From: Paenibacillaceae bacterium
GTDB lineage: Bacteria > Bacillota > Bacilli > Paenibacillales > NBRC-103111
Reading direction: 5' to 3'
Assembly (NCBI GenBank): GCA_029256185.1
Contig: JAQSYI010000022.1
Location: 1 to 64,000, forward strand
Length of the DNA: 64,000 bases
Below, in pieces: positions 18,712 to 28,913 of the stretch; positions within the stretch are counted from its first letter, which is position 1; every line of letters starts with the position of its first letter. Both the position numbers and the translations under genes were made by a program. The notes below the pieces were generated by a model. It searched no databases. It saw nothing but the letters and a program-made list of their open reading frames with translations, and was not told where the DNA came from.

Positions 18712-19422
18712 TTATCTCCACCGTTTGCGCCCGAGCATCTGAATGCTCAGTATGATGAACAGGCCAATCAGCGTCACATAGAACAGCACATCGGGCAGGT
18801 CGAAGATGCCCTTCTGCAAATTGCCAAGCCGCTGTACAATGGAGAATTGCTCGAAGAAATCCCGGCCGGACGAAAACATGCTGTAACCCAACCAGTCAAT
18901 CATCCACAGAATGAGCAGCATGGCGAAGGCGGCGATGCCCGCTATCATCTGGTGCGCCGACAGGGTGGAGCAGAACAGGCCCACGGCCATCATCGAGGCG
19001 CCCAGCAGGAACAAGCCCAGATAGGACAGCCACAATACCGGCTGGTCCAGATCACCGTAGGTGCCCATGATCGCAGGATAAAGCAGGCTGAACACCACCA
19101 TCAGCAAGTGTACGCACACTCCCGCCAGGTATTTGCCCATAATAATCTCGGTAATATTGGCCGGGGAGGTGAGCAGCAGCTCATCGGTCCCCTGACGAAG
19201 CTCATCGGAAACCAGCCGCATGGACAGAAGCGGGATCACGAACAGATAGAACAGCATCATGTTGCTCTGCATGGGCCGGATATCCACGGTCATGGAATAC
19301 AGGAAGTCGTTGGCGAAGAAGAACCCGGCAAGTACAAAATAAAACGCAAACGCCACATACGCCACCGGCGAATAGAAGTACATCTGCAGCTCCTTGCGGC
19401 AAATGGCCCACATCCTACGCAT
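18712..19422 (-). CDS. ABC-2 type exporter permease, GldF-like
   Basis: A 236-residue protein with six predicted membrane helices, opening MWAICRKELQMYFYSPVAYV, the usual start of this permease family, and carrying DELRQGTDELLLTSP in the first cytoplasmic loop. The frame is open further upstream, but the ATG at 19422 overlaps the ATPase stop by eight bases and gives the family length. It forms the membrane part of the exporter with the ATPase encoded just before it. Confidence 0.88.
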   Translation of the reverse strand: MRRMWAICRKELQMYFYSPVAYVAFAFYFVLAGFFFANDFLYSMTVDIRPMQSNMMLFYLFVIPLLSMRLVSDELRQGTDELLLTSPANITEIIMGKYLAGVCVHLLMVVFSLLYPAIMGTYGDLDQPVLWLSYLGLFLLGASMMAVGLFCSTLSAHQMIAGIAAFAMLLILWMIDWLGYSMFSSGRDFFEQFSIVQRLGNLQKGIFDLPDVLFYVTLIGLFIILSIQMLGRKRWR

Positions 19423-20707
19423 GATTGCCACCATCCTTCCCGGTCTGCGTCTCCGGCGTATGACCGGACTCGGGAACCGTCTCCAGTCCCTTCCCCTTCC
19501 CATTCCCTGTCGCGGAAACATCCGGCTCTGTAGTGATGATGGAGACTCCTGCTCCGTCCGGATCATTGCCGGTCAATTGGAGGAAGATATCTTCCAGACT
19601 CAGATTCTCCTTCTTCATCTCCAGGATCGGCAGCCTAAGCTCGGCCAGACGGAAGAAGACCTCCTCCCTGATATCCTCCTTGCCTCTTGCGGAGACGAGG
19701 AGCTTAACCGCCGGCGGCTCAGCCGCTGCTGCGATCCCTTGGTCCGGGACTCCTGCCGGATCCGCCAAACCATGCTCTTTCTCCGCAGCTTCTGTTTCCC
19801 CAGATATTGATAGCGCTTTCTTCATTCCTTCATCGGATTCCGGCTTAATCGCCTCTGCCATGAAGACGTCTCCGGCAGCCGGCTGCACCACTGTTATCCC
19901 TGCCGTTGTATCCTCCGCCCGCGCCACGGCCGCAGAAACGCCCAGCAGCTTCACGGTTTCCACACCAGGCAGAGCTTCCAGGCCGCTTACAATCAGCTCC
20001 GGCTCCCCTCTTACCTCCAACGCTACCTGGAACTGCTGGTTCATCCGGCTGCCCAGCTCTTCAGGGTTGCCGTCCAGCACAATCTCGCCCTTGTTGATGA
20101 TCAGCACCCGATTGCACAGTGTATTCACCTCAGGCAGGATATGCGTGCTCAGAAGCACCGTATGGTTCTCTCCCAGCTCCTTGATGAGCTCGCGGATTTC
20201 TATAATCTGCTTCGGATCGAGCCCTGATGTGGGCTCATCCAACACCAGCAGATCCGGCTGGTGGAGAATCGCCTGCGCTAAGCCCAGGCGCTGCCTGTAG
20301 CCTTTGGACAGACTGCGGATGATTTGCTTCTCCCGGCCGTCAAGTCCCAGCTTGCCCACAGCCTCACTGATGCGCTTCTTCTGCTCCCGCACGGGAATAT
20401 CCCGCAGGTCGGCGATGAATTTCAGATACGCCATCACCGACATCTCGGGATACAACGGCGGCGTTTCCGGCAGATATCCAATCTTTCGCCTGGCCTTCTT
20501 GGGATGCTCCTCCATCGACAAGCCGTCGATGCGGATCTGTCCCTTGGTTGGATTGAGATACCCGGTGATCATCCGCATGGTGGTGGTTTTGCCGGCCCCG
20601 TTGGGACCGAGAAAGCCCACAATTTCTCCACGGTCCATGAAGAAATCCATATGACGCACGCCCCGCTGGTTCTCATACATTTTGCTGACCCCACGTACTT
20701 CCAGCAC
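19415..20707 (-). CDS. ABC transporter ATP-binding protein, GldA-like, with long C-terminal extension
   Basis: About 430 residues. The nucleotide-binding domain shows Walker A GPNGAGKTTT, signature LSKGYRQRLG, Walker B LLVLDEPTSGLD and the switch histidine in LLSTHILPEV. Residues after about 230 form an unusually long tail with a region rich in Ala, Glu and Pro, then a domain typical of the C-terminal part of drug/gliding exporters, then a low-complexity Gly/Thr/Glu tail. The start is uncertain: a GTG at 20707 (VLEVRGVSK) matches the family N-terminus and follows a G-rich stretch, while a TTG at 20722 adds five residues. It is the first gene of the operon. Confidence 0.9.
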   Translation of the reverse strand: MLEVRGVSKMYENQRGVRHMDFFMDRGEIVGFLGPNGAGKTTTMRMITGYLNPTKGQIRIDGLSMEEHPKKARRKIGYLPETPPLYPEMSVMAYLKFIADLRDIPVREQKKRISEAVGKLGLDGREKQIIRSLSKGYRQRLGLAQAILHQPDLLVLDEPTSGLDPKQIIEIRELIKELGENHTVLLSTHILPEVNTLCNRVLIINKGEIVLDGNPEELGSRMNQQFQVALEVRGEPELIVSGLEALPGVETVKLLGVSAAVARAEDTTAGITVVQPAAGDVFMAEAIKPESDEGMKKALSISGETEAAEKEHGLADPAGVPDQGIAAAAEPPAVKLLVSARGKEDIREEVFFRLAELRLPILEMKKENLSLEDIFLQLTGNDPDGAGVSIITTEPDVSATGNGKGKGLETVPESGHTPETQTGKDGGNHA

Positions 20708-20869
20708 TTGGTTGCCCCCCAATTCTTATCATAATAACCGCGATTAACGAGCAACTTTAATATACGTACGGAACTCTAATTGGAGCTTAAAGAAAACTGA
20801 AGCTAAGCTTAAAAAAGTTCGTCTGAATTGTGAACGATTTGTTTTTGATATTTTGTTTTGACGGCAGCC

Positions 20870-20924
20870 CAAATAAAGAGGCTATCCCGTTGCCATTGAC
20901 CATGGCTTTCGGGACAGCCTCTTC
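20870..20924 (-). terminator. Terminator of heparinase-like gene, probably bidirectional
   Basis: A long hairpin: AAGAGGCTATCCCG pairs with CGGGACAGCCTCTT (one mismatch), with an inner GCCAT/ATGGC stem. The minus side ends in UUUAUUU. It lies about 160 bases after the stop at 21,083 and shields the exporter operon. Confidence 0.8.
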
Positions 20925-21082
20925 TTCTTCGCATTCTGACAGGGGCGCCTGTGAAGATCATCTTCCAGCAGCCGTACTTATGTACCGCCAACTGGCCGTT
21001 TCTCTATCCCTTACTCCTGCTAATCCTGCCAGCCGACAGCAGAAAATCTCCTGCCGCCGCCGGTTGGCGGGCTTACGTTTTG

Positions 21083-24000
21083 TCAGGGCTTCAGCCTGAT
21101 ATGAAGATACGGTGCAAACACCGCATCCTCCCTGCTCTTCATATAGATGGCTGCACCTTTGCGGTCCATCAGCTCGGCCAGCTTCACACTGACCAGACCG
21201 TCGCCTGCCGTTTCTTGCAACACGTACGCGCTGATGTCCGTGCTTTGCCAGCCCCAACTCTGTTCGAAGCGGAGCTCCTCCAGAGCAGCTCCCTGCGCGG
21301 GACGGTTGTTCCAGTTCAACATACTCTCCTGCCAGCTGTCATCCTCCACCGCAAACACCGTACCCGCGGCCTCCGTTATTGCCGGGTCATCCACACGGCC
21401 ATAGACATAGAGCTCTGCAGACAGGATTTCACCTTCAATCGCGCTCAGATCAAACTTCAGGAAAGCCTCTCTTTGATAGCCCGGATAGGCATCCTTAATC
21501 AGAAGCGGATTAACCGAGCCGAAATTGGCGGCCGGAGCAGCATCATGAACGTAAGTGTCGGCTGCCGCCATGATCTTGAACGGTTCACGGACAACCGTTG
21601 CCTCATACCGCCGTTGATCCGTTCCGTTCTGGGCCGTGACCTCGAAGCATATACGGGTTGCCCCCTCCTCCAGTTGAATTGGCGGGACAGCAGTACCGTG
21701 GGGCAAGGGGATATGGTCGGTTAAGAGCGTGCCATCGGGAGCATACACCGTCATCGTCACGGCAGCACGAGCATCCATAGCCGTTGGCGTCAGAGTGATG
21801 GCATTCACTTCATGCCCTACTCTCACCTCGTAATCATGCACGGCGGAACGGAAGGAGGGGGACAAGCTGCCTTCCGATACCGTCAAGTCCGACAGCCGGG
21901 CATTATCGCTTATTTCCGGCATGGGCCTGATCTGCAGATAAGGTGCGAAGCGGCTGTCCTCCTTGCTGTTGATGCTGAGTCCAAAGCCTTTTCCGTTCAT
22001 GTTCTGCGCAATGAGCAGACTGATCTTCCCGTCCCCGGCAGCTTCCTGGAGCACATCATCGGTCAGGTCCAATTGATGCCAGCCCCAGGTCCGGTTGAAG
22101 CTGACGGTTCCGGCTTCCTCCCCACGGGCGGGACGGTTGTTCCAGACCAATCCGTTCTCTTGCCAGGCGTCATCGGGAATCAGATAGACCGATGCCGGCC
22201 CTTCGGTCATAACCGCATCGTTGACGTAACCGTATAAGTATAAGACGGCAGAGCCGATGTCCTGATTGAGGGGAGACACATCAAACTGCAGGTATGCTTC
22301 TCTCTTGTAGCCTGTACTGGCATCTTTAATGAACAACGGGTTGACGGCTCCGTAATTCACTGCAGGGGCGGCGTCGTATACATAGGTATCCGATACCGGA
22401 AGCAGCTTGGTTACACCAGGCTCATCCACAGTAATCTCGGCGCTGGCGTAGATAATGGCTTGGTTCATCTCCACAATGGCGAACACCTTGGCCGTACCGA
22501 TGCCCACGCCGCGAACCTCTCCTTCCGGACTGACCGTCAGAACGTTCTCGTTGTTGCTGGCAAAGCGGAGATGATCTTCGGCGGAAGCAGGCAGCCCCGC
22601 AAGCGTCAATACAGAGCTTGCCCCCAAGCTGAGGGAGTTGGCCGGCAGGGACGTTTCCACCTTCAGAAAATCAAAATCCACGAAGGAATCAATAAAGCTG
22701 CGCGCCAAAGCCGGATCGGAGAAGATATCCACCTCAGTGATGCTGTTCCACTGATTCGCCGTATTCCCCTGTCCCGCAACGCGGACATAACGGGCAGACT
22801 GAGCGGGAAATGCAACCAGCTCGGGATAAATGGTGGTTCCCCCGCTCTGCCCGCTGTACACCGTACTCCATACCAAGCCGTCCTGTGACAGCTGAATATC
22901 GAAGGAGGCCTTGCGGCTGTTCCCGGAATACCAGGCGATTGCCACGCTGCCTATCTCCGCCGGGGACCCCAGATCGTATTGAATCCATTGCTCGCCTTCT
23001 GCCGACCACCGGGTGGCGAAGCTGTTATCGATGGTGCTTGCGGCCGTATGATCCGCGTCGGAACTGGCGGTCACCGCCGCCACGGGAAGTCCGTCGATGT
23101 CCCTGGGAGAGGAGGAGGCTCCTGTCACGAAATGGATGGCATACCGTTTCAGCTTCTCCGGCTCTCCTGCCGGATGCGCATCCACATAGGCCGTTCCCGG
23201 AATACTCTGTGCCTGAATGACCTGGGCTGCCGTATCCCCGTATGCCGAGGCGCTCACAACGGGAACCGCGCTGCCGATAGGCCGTGTTACATAATACGTA
23301 TAGTCGTCCGGCGAGTAGCCGGCGAGAGAGGCTTCGTCTATACGGATATCCTGAACGGAAGCAGGCGAAGCGGGCTTCAGCATCCAAGCCGCTATGGGCT
23401 CAATGGCAGGTATGCCGATATCGGCAGCCTGTGTCCCTTCCGGCAGCGGAGCGAACAATACCGACAGTGTGACCGTAGGCTCCCCGTTCAGATGAACAGC
23501 CAGCTTGCGGACATCACTGTTCGGCTTGGCGGCGTCAGGCTGCGGAGAGGTCCACAGAGGTTTGGCCGCCATAACCTGGAACCGTTCCCCGCCTCCGCCC
23601 AGAAGCTTGACCAGCATCCGCTTGGCCCCAATTTGCAGGACAGCCGACTTGCCGTCGGGTGCGATCTGCACATCCGCCTTGGTGTGCATGAACCACCACA
23701 TATCCGATGTGCCGTCCGTCTCAATCTCGTCCTGCACCAGAACCTGTCTCCTCTCATCCAGCATGCGGATGCCGCGGACGGCATGACTGGCATGAGGCGC
23801 ATAGGCTTCCGTCAGATCCACAACGGCGAAGGCGTCCTCCTTCCCCGATTCGAAGCGAATGATCTTCGCCTTGGCCAGCGTATTCTGATCCGGCGCAAGC
23901 GAGGGGTTCATCACCAGCGTATTCTGTCCCTCCGCGCGCTTGCGGTAATATCCCCAACGGGAGCCGTTGGCGCCGGTGTCCCAATAGCCAGGGGAGCTGT

Positions 24001-25333
24001 AGTCCTCCGCTCCCAGTTCCTCCGCCCAGCGTTCCCCGAGAGCATCGATGACAAAGGTACCCAAGTCCAGATCGTTGTGATTGGATTGATTGTCCCCGCC
24101 CTTGATGCCGGCAAACACTCCATAGGGGTCATTCCAGCCGCTGCGGAACAAGGCCACGTCAATGCTGTCGAACAACCGGTCCTTGGAACGGTTCCCGGAA
24201 TCAGTTAAGCCGGGGTCATACCACAGCAGATCCTCTGCAGAAGGCACGGCATTTTGCTCCTGGTAATCCTGGTAGGCCGGTATGCCGAACCGGCTGCCCA
24301 TCCATGTCAGCTGGCCGGACCTTAGTTTGGCGGACACTGCATCCCCGTAGTTGAACGACTGCTGCGGGCCGGTCATATACACCGGAAAATCTCCGGTAAG
24401 CGGGAACCCGTAAGCGCCGGAGAGACCGTAATCGGTTCCGAGCGCCGACTCTAAACCTGCAAAGTAAGCAACAGCATACTTGGTGGCGTAATCCCAATAA
24501 CCGATTCCCTCGGGATAAGCGCCGTCATGCAAAAATTCCGACAGGCCCAGTTGAATGGAATTGTAAGCGCCTTCCAATAATTCCGCAGCCAGCTCGGGCT
24601 GTTCATCCGCAATGGCCAGAGCTCCCAGCGAAACCCCGCTGTTGGCCACCACATTCCAGTTAATTTTGCTGGTCAGCCAAAACCATTGGTTCGGCGGACC
24701 CACATTTTCCCCCCGGTAGGTGGGCAGCGCGGTCAGCAGTCCTTTTTGCAGCAGGGCATTGCGGATAACATCCCGTTGTCCGCTGCTCCAATCGTGATAG
24801 AACCAATCGTAACCAATGGCGAAGGCGTGGATCATCTCAGCAGCATCCAGATACTCCGCAGGATGCCAATCGGGGAATCCGGCCGCCGCATTCAGCTCCG
24901 TCCAAATACGGTTTAGGTAAACCGGGTTTGGATCAAGCTTGTAAACCAGCCCCAAGGTATACACCCGGTCAATGACCTTCCTGCTTATTTCCAGCATGGA
25001 ATTGTTGGTCAGCGCGTATTGGACAGGCGGCTCTCCAAGCATCTGGTCCGCCCGGGCCTTCAGCTTGATATACCATCGGGCGGCAACGGGATCTTGCTGC
25101 ACCTTTTGCCCCACCGCCTCAAACTCTGCCCAAGTGGCCAGCAAACGGGGATGAACCGGATTAAGCGTATTCAGAAATGCGGGAGTCTCCTGCGCCATAA
25201 CCGGAGAAGCCGACTCGGCGTATACGTTGCTGGAAACAGGTGAAGCCTGCGTCCCCCCGGCCCCCTGAAGAAAAATCAAGGTGCCTGCCAAAGCATAAAC
25301 CGCCAGCTTGCGCAACAGCAGTTTGGTTATCAT
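21083..25333 (-). CDS. Secreted heparinase II/III-like lyase with discoidin and DNRLRE domains
   Basis: A 1416-residue exported enzyme. After a signal peptide (about 1-30) comes an (alpha/alpha) toroid (about 50-400), then the heparinase II/III beta-sandwich with the hallmark NHNDLDLGTFVIDALGERW near residue 418. A discoidin (F5/8 type C) domain covers about 744-870, a Big-like segment about 880-975, then a DNRLRE/CBM96-like domain (about 978-1135), a cadherin-like beta-sandwich (about 1138-1250) and a second DNRLRE domain to the end. The NHND and Tyr-rich region supports uronate-lyase chemistry; the polymer is not identifiable. It follows the binding-protein gene after a hairpin and is last in its operon. 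Confidence 0.85.
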   Translation of the reverse strand: MITKLLLRKLAVYALAGTLIFLQGAGGTQASPVSSNVYAESASPVMAQETPAFLNTLNPVHPRLLATWAEFEAVGQKVQQDPVAARWYIKLKARADQMLGEPPVQYALTNNSMLEISRKVIDRVYTLGLVYKLDPNPVYLNRIWTELNAAAGFPDWHPAEYLDAAEMIHAFAIGYDWFYHDWSSGQRDVIRNALLQKGLLTALPTYRGENVGPPNQWFWLTSKINWNVVANSGVSLGALAIADEQPELAAELLEGAYNSIQLGLSEFLHDGAYPEGIGYWDYATKYAVAYFAGLESALGTDYGLSGAYGFPLTGDFPVYMTGPQQSFNYGDAVSAKLRSGQLTWMGSRFGIPAYQDYQEQNAVPSAEDLLWYDPGLTDSGNRSKDRLFDSIDVALFRSGWNDPYGVFAGIKGGDNQSNHNDLDLGTFVIDALGERWAEELGAEDYSSPGYWDTGANGSRWGYYRKRAEGQNTLVMNPSLAPDQNTLAKAKIIRFESGKEDAFAVVDLTEAYAPHASHAVRGIRMLDERRQVLVQDEIETDGTSDMWWFMHTKADVQIAPDGKSAVLQIGAKRMLVKLLGGGGERFQVMAAKPLWTSPQPDAAKPNSDVRKLAVHLNGEPTVTLSVLFAPLPEGTQAADIGIPAIEPIAAWMLKPASPASVQDIRIDEASLAGYSPDDYTYYVTRPIGSAVPVVSASAYGDTAAQVIQAQSIPGTAYVDAHPAGEPEKLKRYAIHFVTGASSSPRDIDGLPVAAVTASSDADHTAASTIDNSFATRWSAEGEQWIQYDLGSPAEIGSVAIAWYSGNSRKASFDIQLSQDGLVWSTVYSGQSGGTTIYPELVAFPAQSARYVRVAGQGNTANQWNSITEVDIFSDPALARSFIDSFVDFDFLKVETSLPANSLSLGASSVLTLAGLPASAEDHLRFASNNENVLTVSPEGEVRGVGIGTAKVFAIVEMNQAIIYASAEITVDEPGVTKLLPVSDTYVYDAAPAVNYGAVNPLFIKDASTGYKREAYLQFDVSPLNQDIGSAVLYLYGYVNDAVMTEGPASVYLIPDDAWQENGLVWNNRPARGEEAGTVSFNRTWGWHQLDLTDDVLQEAAGDGKISLLIAQNMNGKGFGLSINSKEDSRFAPYLQIRPMPEISDNARLSDLTVSEGSLSPSFRSAVHDYEVRVGHEVNAITLTPTAMDARAAVTMTVYAPDGTLLTDHIPLPHGTAVPPIQLEEGATRICFEVTAQNGTDQRRYEATVVREPFKIMAAADTYVHDAAPAANFGSVNPLLIKDAYPGYQREAFLKFDLSAIEGEILSAELYVYGRVDDPAITEAAGTVFAVEDDSWQESMLNWNNRPAQGAALEELRFEQSWGWQSTDISAYVLQETAGDGLVSVKLAELMDRKGAAIYMKSREDAVFAPYLHIRLKP

Positions 25334-25389
25334 TCGTTACATCGTCCCCTTTTTTGAAAGAATGGTGGATCTGCCATGGGCAGATGAAA

Positions 25390-25446
25390 TCCGGGCAGCC
25401 GTACCGCCGGCCAAGGACTCTTCAAGCCTGCCCGGAAAAATCATCA
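25390..25446 (-). promoter_or_regulatory. Stem-loop after substrate-binding protein gene
   Basis: TCCGGGCAG pairs with CTGCCCGGA across a 39-base loop, four bases past the binding-protein stop. No clear U-run is present. It probably causes partial termination or protects the 3' end, so that the binding protein is made in excess over the lyase. Confidence 0.55.
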
Positions 25447-25449
25447 TGA

Positions 25450-27042
25450 TTATTTGCCGTTATACCTCTTGAAGGCAGCGTTGTAAACCTGAATGACACT
25501 GTCTATACCCATGGTCTTCAAGTTGCTGACATAGCTGTCAAAGCTGGAGCCCACCGGCTGGGCCCCCATAATCCACTTCTGCTCCATCTCTGCAATATAA
25601 GTTTCGATTGCCGGCCATTTCTCGGTCAGGATCTTCTGCTCGGCGTCATTGAAGCTTAACGAAGGCACCTGGGGCAAAATGTAGCCGTTGTCCAGATATT
25701 CCCGGATTCCCTTGGCAGCTACGGGATTCGTCCACTGCTCCTCATAGCTGTAATCCATCTGCAGGCCGATGTACTGCTGGGCCCCGATATCCCACATTTG
25801 CTTATTCACCGGATCTTTGCCCTTCAGCACGGCATCTGTATACACAGCCTTGCCGTTTTGCATGGTGTACTGCTGGCCTTCAATGCCCACATTCCCCAAG
25901 CGCTTGCCGGTTTCCGTGTACCAGAAGTCCATGTACTTGATGGTTTCCACCGTATGCTTGTTTACAGAGGAAATCCCCCATCCATAAGGCTGAAGCAGCT
26001 CACGGCCGCTCTCCTCCTTGACCTTGCCGTTCACATCCGCCGGCGGTGCGATGGGCAGGAATTGCAGGCCGGACACCTTATCCTTCAGCGTATCGTTATA
26101 GTTGGACGAGCTGCCGAACCAGTCATGGGTGGAGCCTCCCACATTGTCTCCCAGAAGGATATCGCGGGCCTTGTCGCCTCTTGTGAATATTTCATTGTCG
26201 ATCAGCTTCTCCTTGTACCATACGGACAGGGAGCTCATGGCTGTTTTATACTCCGCCTCGTACTTGCCGTAACGCAGCTGCCCGTCCTGCTCGTACCAGC
26301 CTGTGCGGGCGCCAAAAAGCTGAACCAGATCCAGAATGCCTTTTTTGTCACGGGAAAAATAGGGAACCTCATCTTGCTTGTTGTTCCCGTTAGGGTCCTT
26401 CTCCAGGAACATCTTCAGTACTTGGTGGTATTCGTCTACGGTTTTGGGCTCCTTCAGCCCCAATTTGTCCAGCCAATCCTTGCGGATGAAGAAGCCCTCA
26501 GCCGCCTTGCCGTCCATCACGAAGGGCAGATAGTACAGCTTGCCGTCGGCGGCTGCAGCACCTTGCCGGACCCAGGGATTATCATCGAAAAATTTCTTGA
26601 TATGAGGAGCATTCTTCTCGATCAGATCATCCAGCGGAATCAATGCCCCGTCGCCGGAGGCTTTGAGCAGATTGGCCTTGTCCCCCTGGATAATATCCGG
26701 CAGGTCCTTCGATACCAGCATCAGATTGAATACTTCATTACTGTTGGTGGCGTTCTGGGGCGCCGTTCCCTTCAGCGTTACGTTCGTCAGCTCGGCCGCT
26801 TTTTTGAAGACCGGCCATTCGTCCTTGAACACATGGATATCCCCGTAATGCATATGAACCTTCAACTCCAGCGGCTTCCCGCTGGCATATAGCGCCTGGG
26901 CCCCGCTCACAGCTGCAGGCGCTTGGCTTGCACTCGGGCTTGAAGCTCCCGTTGCCTGATTGTCCGCGTTCTTCGCGCATCCTGCCATCGCGGCGGCCAT
27001 GACAGCCGCCAATGCCAATGCCATCGTCTTTCTGTTGTTCAT
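25450..27042 (-). CDS. Sugar ABC transporter substrate-binding lipoprotein
   Basis: A 530-residue extracellular solute-binding lipoprotein with lipobox AMAGC (Cys22) followed by a Ser/Ala/Gln-rich linker. FFIRKDWLDKLGLKEP and the loop DPNGNNKQDE are characteristic of the LipO/YtcQ group. The ATG has GGGGAG eight bases upstream. It is the third gene of the permease B, permease C, binding protein set and probably feeds fragments produced by the heparinase-like lyase into the channel. Confidence 0.92.
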   Translation of the reverse strand: MNNRKTMALALAAVMAAAMAGCAKNADNQATGASSPSASQAPAAVSGAQALYASGKPLELKVHMHYGDIHVFKDEWPVFKKAAELTNVTLKGTAPQNATNSNEVFNLMLVSKDLPDIIQGDKANLLKASGDGALIPLDDLIEKNAPHIKKFFDDNPWVRQGAAAADGKLYYLPFVMDGKAAEGFFIRKDWLDKLGLKEPKTVDEYHQVLKMFLEKDPNGNNKQDEVPYFSRDKKGILDLVQLFGARTGWYEQDGQLRYGKYEAEYKTAMSSLSVWYKEKLIDNEIFTRGDKARDILLGDNVGGSTHDWFGSSSNYNDTLKDKVSGLQFLPIAPPADVNGKVKEESGRELLQPYGWGISSVNKHTVETIKYMDFWYTETGKRLGNVGIEGQQYTMQNGKAVYTDAVLKGKDPVNKQMWDIGAQQYIGLQMDYSYEEQWTNPVAAKGIREYLDNGYILPQVPSLSFNDAEQKILTEKWPAIETYIAEMEQKWIMGAQPVGSSFDSYVSNLKTMGIDSVIQVYNAAFKRYNGK

Positions 27043-27109
27043 ACGTTCATCTCCCCTGTTGATTGGTCATACTTTATCACATCAGGCACAACCTGTATGC
27101 TTCGTCTTC

Positions 27110-27991
27110 CTATTCCTTCACGGCACCCAGTATCATTCCCTTGACGAAGTAGCTCTGGATAAAGGGATATACCAGCACGATGGGAATTACCGACACGATA
27201 ATCGTGGCGTAAATCAGCGTCTCCTTGGAATAGCTCACAACCACGTCCACCGTATCCATCATCTGTTCCACATTCATCTCGACAATGAGCTTCTTCAGAA
27301 GCACCTGAAGCGGCAGCTTATGCGGGTCCTTCAGCAGAATCATGGACCAGAAATAAGAGTTCCACCGGGCTACGGCATAGAAGAGGCCCACGGTGACCAA
27401 TGACGGAACAGACAACGGCAGATAGATTTTCCACAGAATCTGAAAGTCGTTGGCGCCGTCAATCTTGGCCGATTCCTCCATCGCCTCTGGGATATTCCCA
27501 AAGAAGCTTTTCATGAGGATTACATTAAAAGTGCCGACGGCAAATGCGATGATAATGGCAAAACGGCTGTCCAGCATATTCATGTCCCGCAGATTGAGAT
27601 AAAACGGAATCATTCCCGCCGACCCGCTCATGTTGATCCATAAAGTCAGAGAAATGATGAAGCTGAAGATTGCCCCGCCCGCCAAGCGGGATTTGGACAG
27701 CGGATAAGCTCCGAGCACCGTCAGGAGCATGCTGGCCGCCGTACCGAGCACCGTGTAAAACACCGTATTGGCATAGGCCAGCCAAAGACTGCTCTCTCTC
27801 ATGACCTGGACGTAAGCCGAAATGTTCACATCCACCGGGAACAGGACAACCTTCCCCGTCACCACCGCCTCCGGAGCGCTGAAGGATGCCGAGAGCACAT
27901 AGAGGAATGGATACAGAGCCGCAAGAGACACCAGGGTAAGAAAGATGTAATTCGCTGTATAAAAGATTTTGTCTCCATTTGTCGGTTTCAT
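27110..27991 (-). CDS. Carbohydrate ABC transporter permease, LplC/YtcP type
   Basis: A 293-residue six-helix permease. The coupling loop is EESAKIDGANDFQILWKIYL and the C-terminus is YFVKGMILGAVKE. The start ATG is preceded by AGGTGA. It begins 10 bases after the stop of its partner permease and precedes the binding-protein gene by 67 bases, so all three are co-transcribed. Confidence 0.93.
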   Translation of the reverse strand: MKPTNGDKIFYTANYIFLTLVSLAALYPFLYVLSASFSAPEAVVTGKVVLFPVDVNISAYVQVMRESSLWLAYANTVFYTVLGTAASMLLTVLGAYPLSKSRLAGGAIFSFIISLTLWINMSGSAGMIPFYLNLRDMNMLDSRFAIIIAFAVGTFNVILMKSFFGNIPEAMEESAKIDGANDFQILWKIYLPLSVPSLVTVGLFYAVARWNSYFWSMILLKDPHKLPLQVLLKKLIVEMNVEQMMDTVDVVVSYSKETLIYATIIVSVIPIVLVYPFIQSYFVKGMILGAVKE

Positions 27992-28001
27992 TGAAGGTCA
28001 C

Positions 28002-28913
28002 CTACCATATTCCCGTATCGGTACTTTTCTTGCTCAGCTTGTTCGCTCCGAATACCAGCATGCAGGCGATGGCCGCATTGAACAGGCCGACTGTGGCAGC
28101 CAAATCGTAACGGCCCTCCTGCAGACCCGCCCGGTACACATAACTGCTGATCACGTCCGCCGTCTCGTAAGTGGAGGGCTGGTACATCAGGATAATCGCT
28201 TCATAGCTCACATCCATCATATTCCCGATCTTCATAATCAACAGAATCATCACCGTAGGAAGGATGCCGGGCAGGGTGACATGGCGGATCTGCTTCCATT
28301 TGCTTGCGCCGTCCACAACCGCAGCTTCATACAATTGGGGATTGATTCCCGCAATGGCGGCCAAATACACAATGGAGTTAAAGCCCGCTTCCTTCCAGAT
28401 ATCGAATGTCGCAATGAAGATGGTGCGGAAATATTGGGGCTGCGTCAGAAAATAAACTTTATCCCCGCCGAATTTTTCGATCAGCAGATTGATGATTCCC
28501 GTATTGGGTGCCAGCAGATTGGTGACAATGCCCGCTACAATCACGACCGAAATAAAGTGCGGCAAATACGTGAAGGTTTGCGCGGTCTTCCGGAATACCG
28601 TATTCTTCACTTCATTAAACAACAAAGCCAGAACGATGGGAACCGGAAAAGCCAATAACAGGCTGTACAAGCTGATCATCACCGTATTGACCAGATTTCT
28701 GAAGAAGTAAGGGCTTTCATAAAAGCTCCTGAAATTCTCCAGCCCCACCCACGGACTTCCGGTGATGCCTTTGAACGGACTGAAATCCCGGAAGGCAATC
28801 TGCAAGCCGTACATCGGCTTGAAAATAAAAATCACGTACCACAGCAAAAACGGAATCAGCATCAGATACAAATAATGATCCCTCCGCAGACGCTTTGCGA
28901 GCGTGCTTGCCAT
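28002..28913 (-). CDS. Carbohydrate ABC transporter permease, LplB type
   Basis: A 303-residue permease with FKPMYGLQIAFRDFSPF near the N-terminus and the coupling loop EAAVVDGASKWKQIRHVTLP. The ATG at 28913 (MASTLAKRL) is preferred because AGGAG lies eight bases before it; the frame is open 165 bases further upstream, but that extension has no membrane features or ribosome site. It is the first gene after the AraC regulator at 29.1 kb, so its promoter should lie between 28,914 and 29,134; no clear one was found. Confidence 0.92.
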   Translation of the reverse strand: MASTLAKRLRRDHYLYLMLIPFLLWYVIFIFKPMYGLQIAFRDFSPFKGITGSPWVGLENFRSFYESPYFFRNLVNTVMISLYSLLLAFPVPIVLALLFNEVKNTVFRKTAQTFTYLPHFISVVIVAGIVTNLLAPNTGIINLLIEKFGGDKVYFLTQPQYFRTIFIATFDIWKEAGFNSIVYLAAIAGINPQLYEAAVVDGASKWKQIRHVTLPGILPTVMILLIMKIGNMMDVSYEAIILMYQPSTYETADVISSYVYRAGLQEGRYDLAATVGLFNAAIACMLVFGANKLSKKSTDTGIW

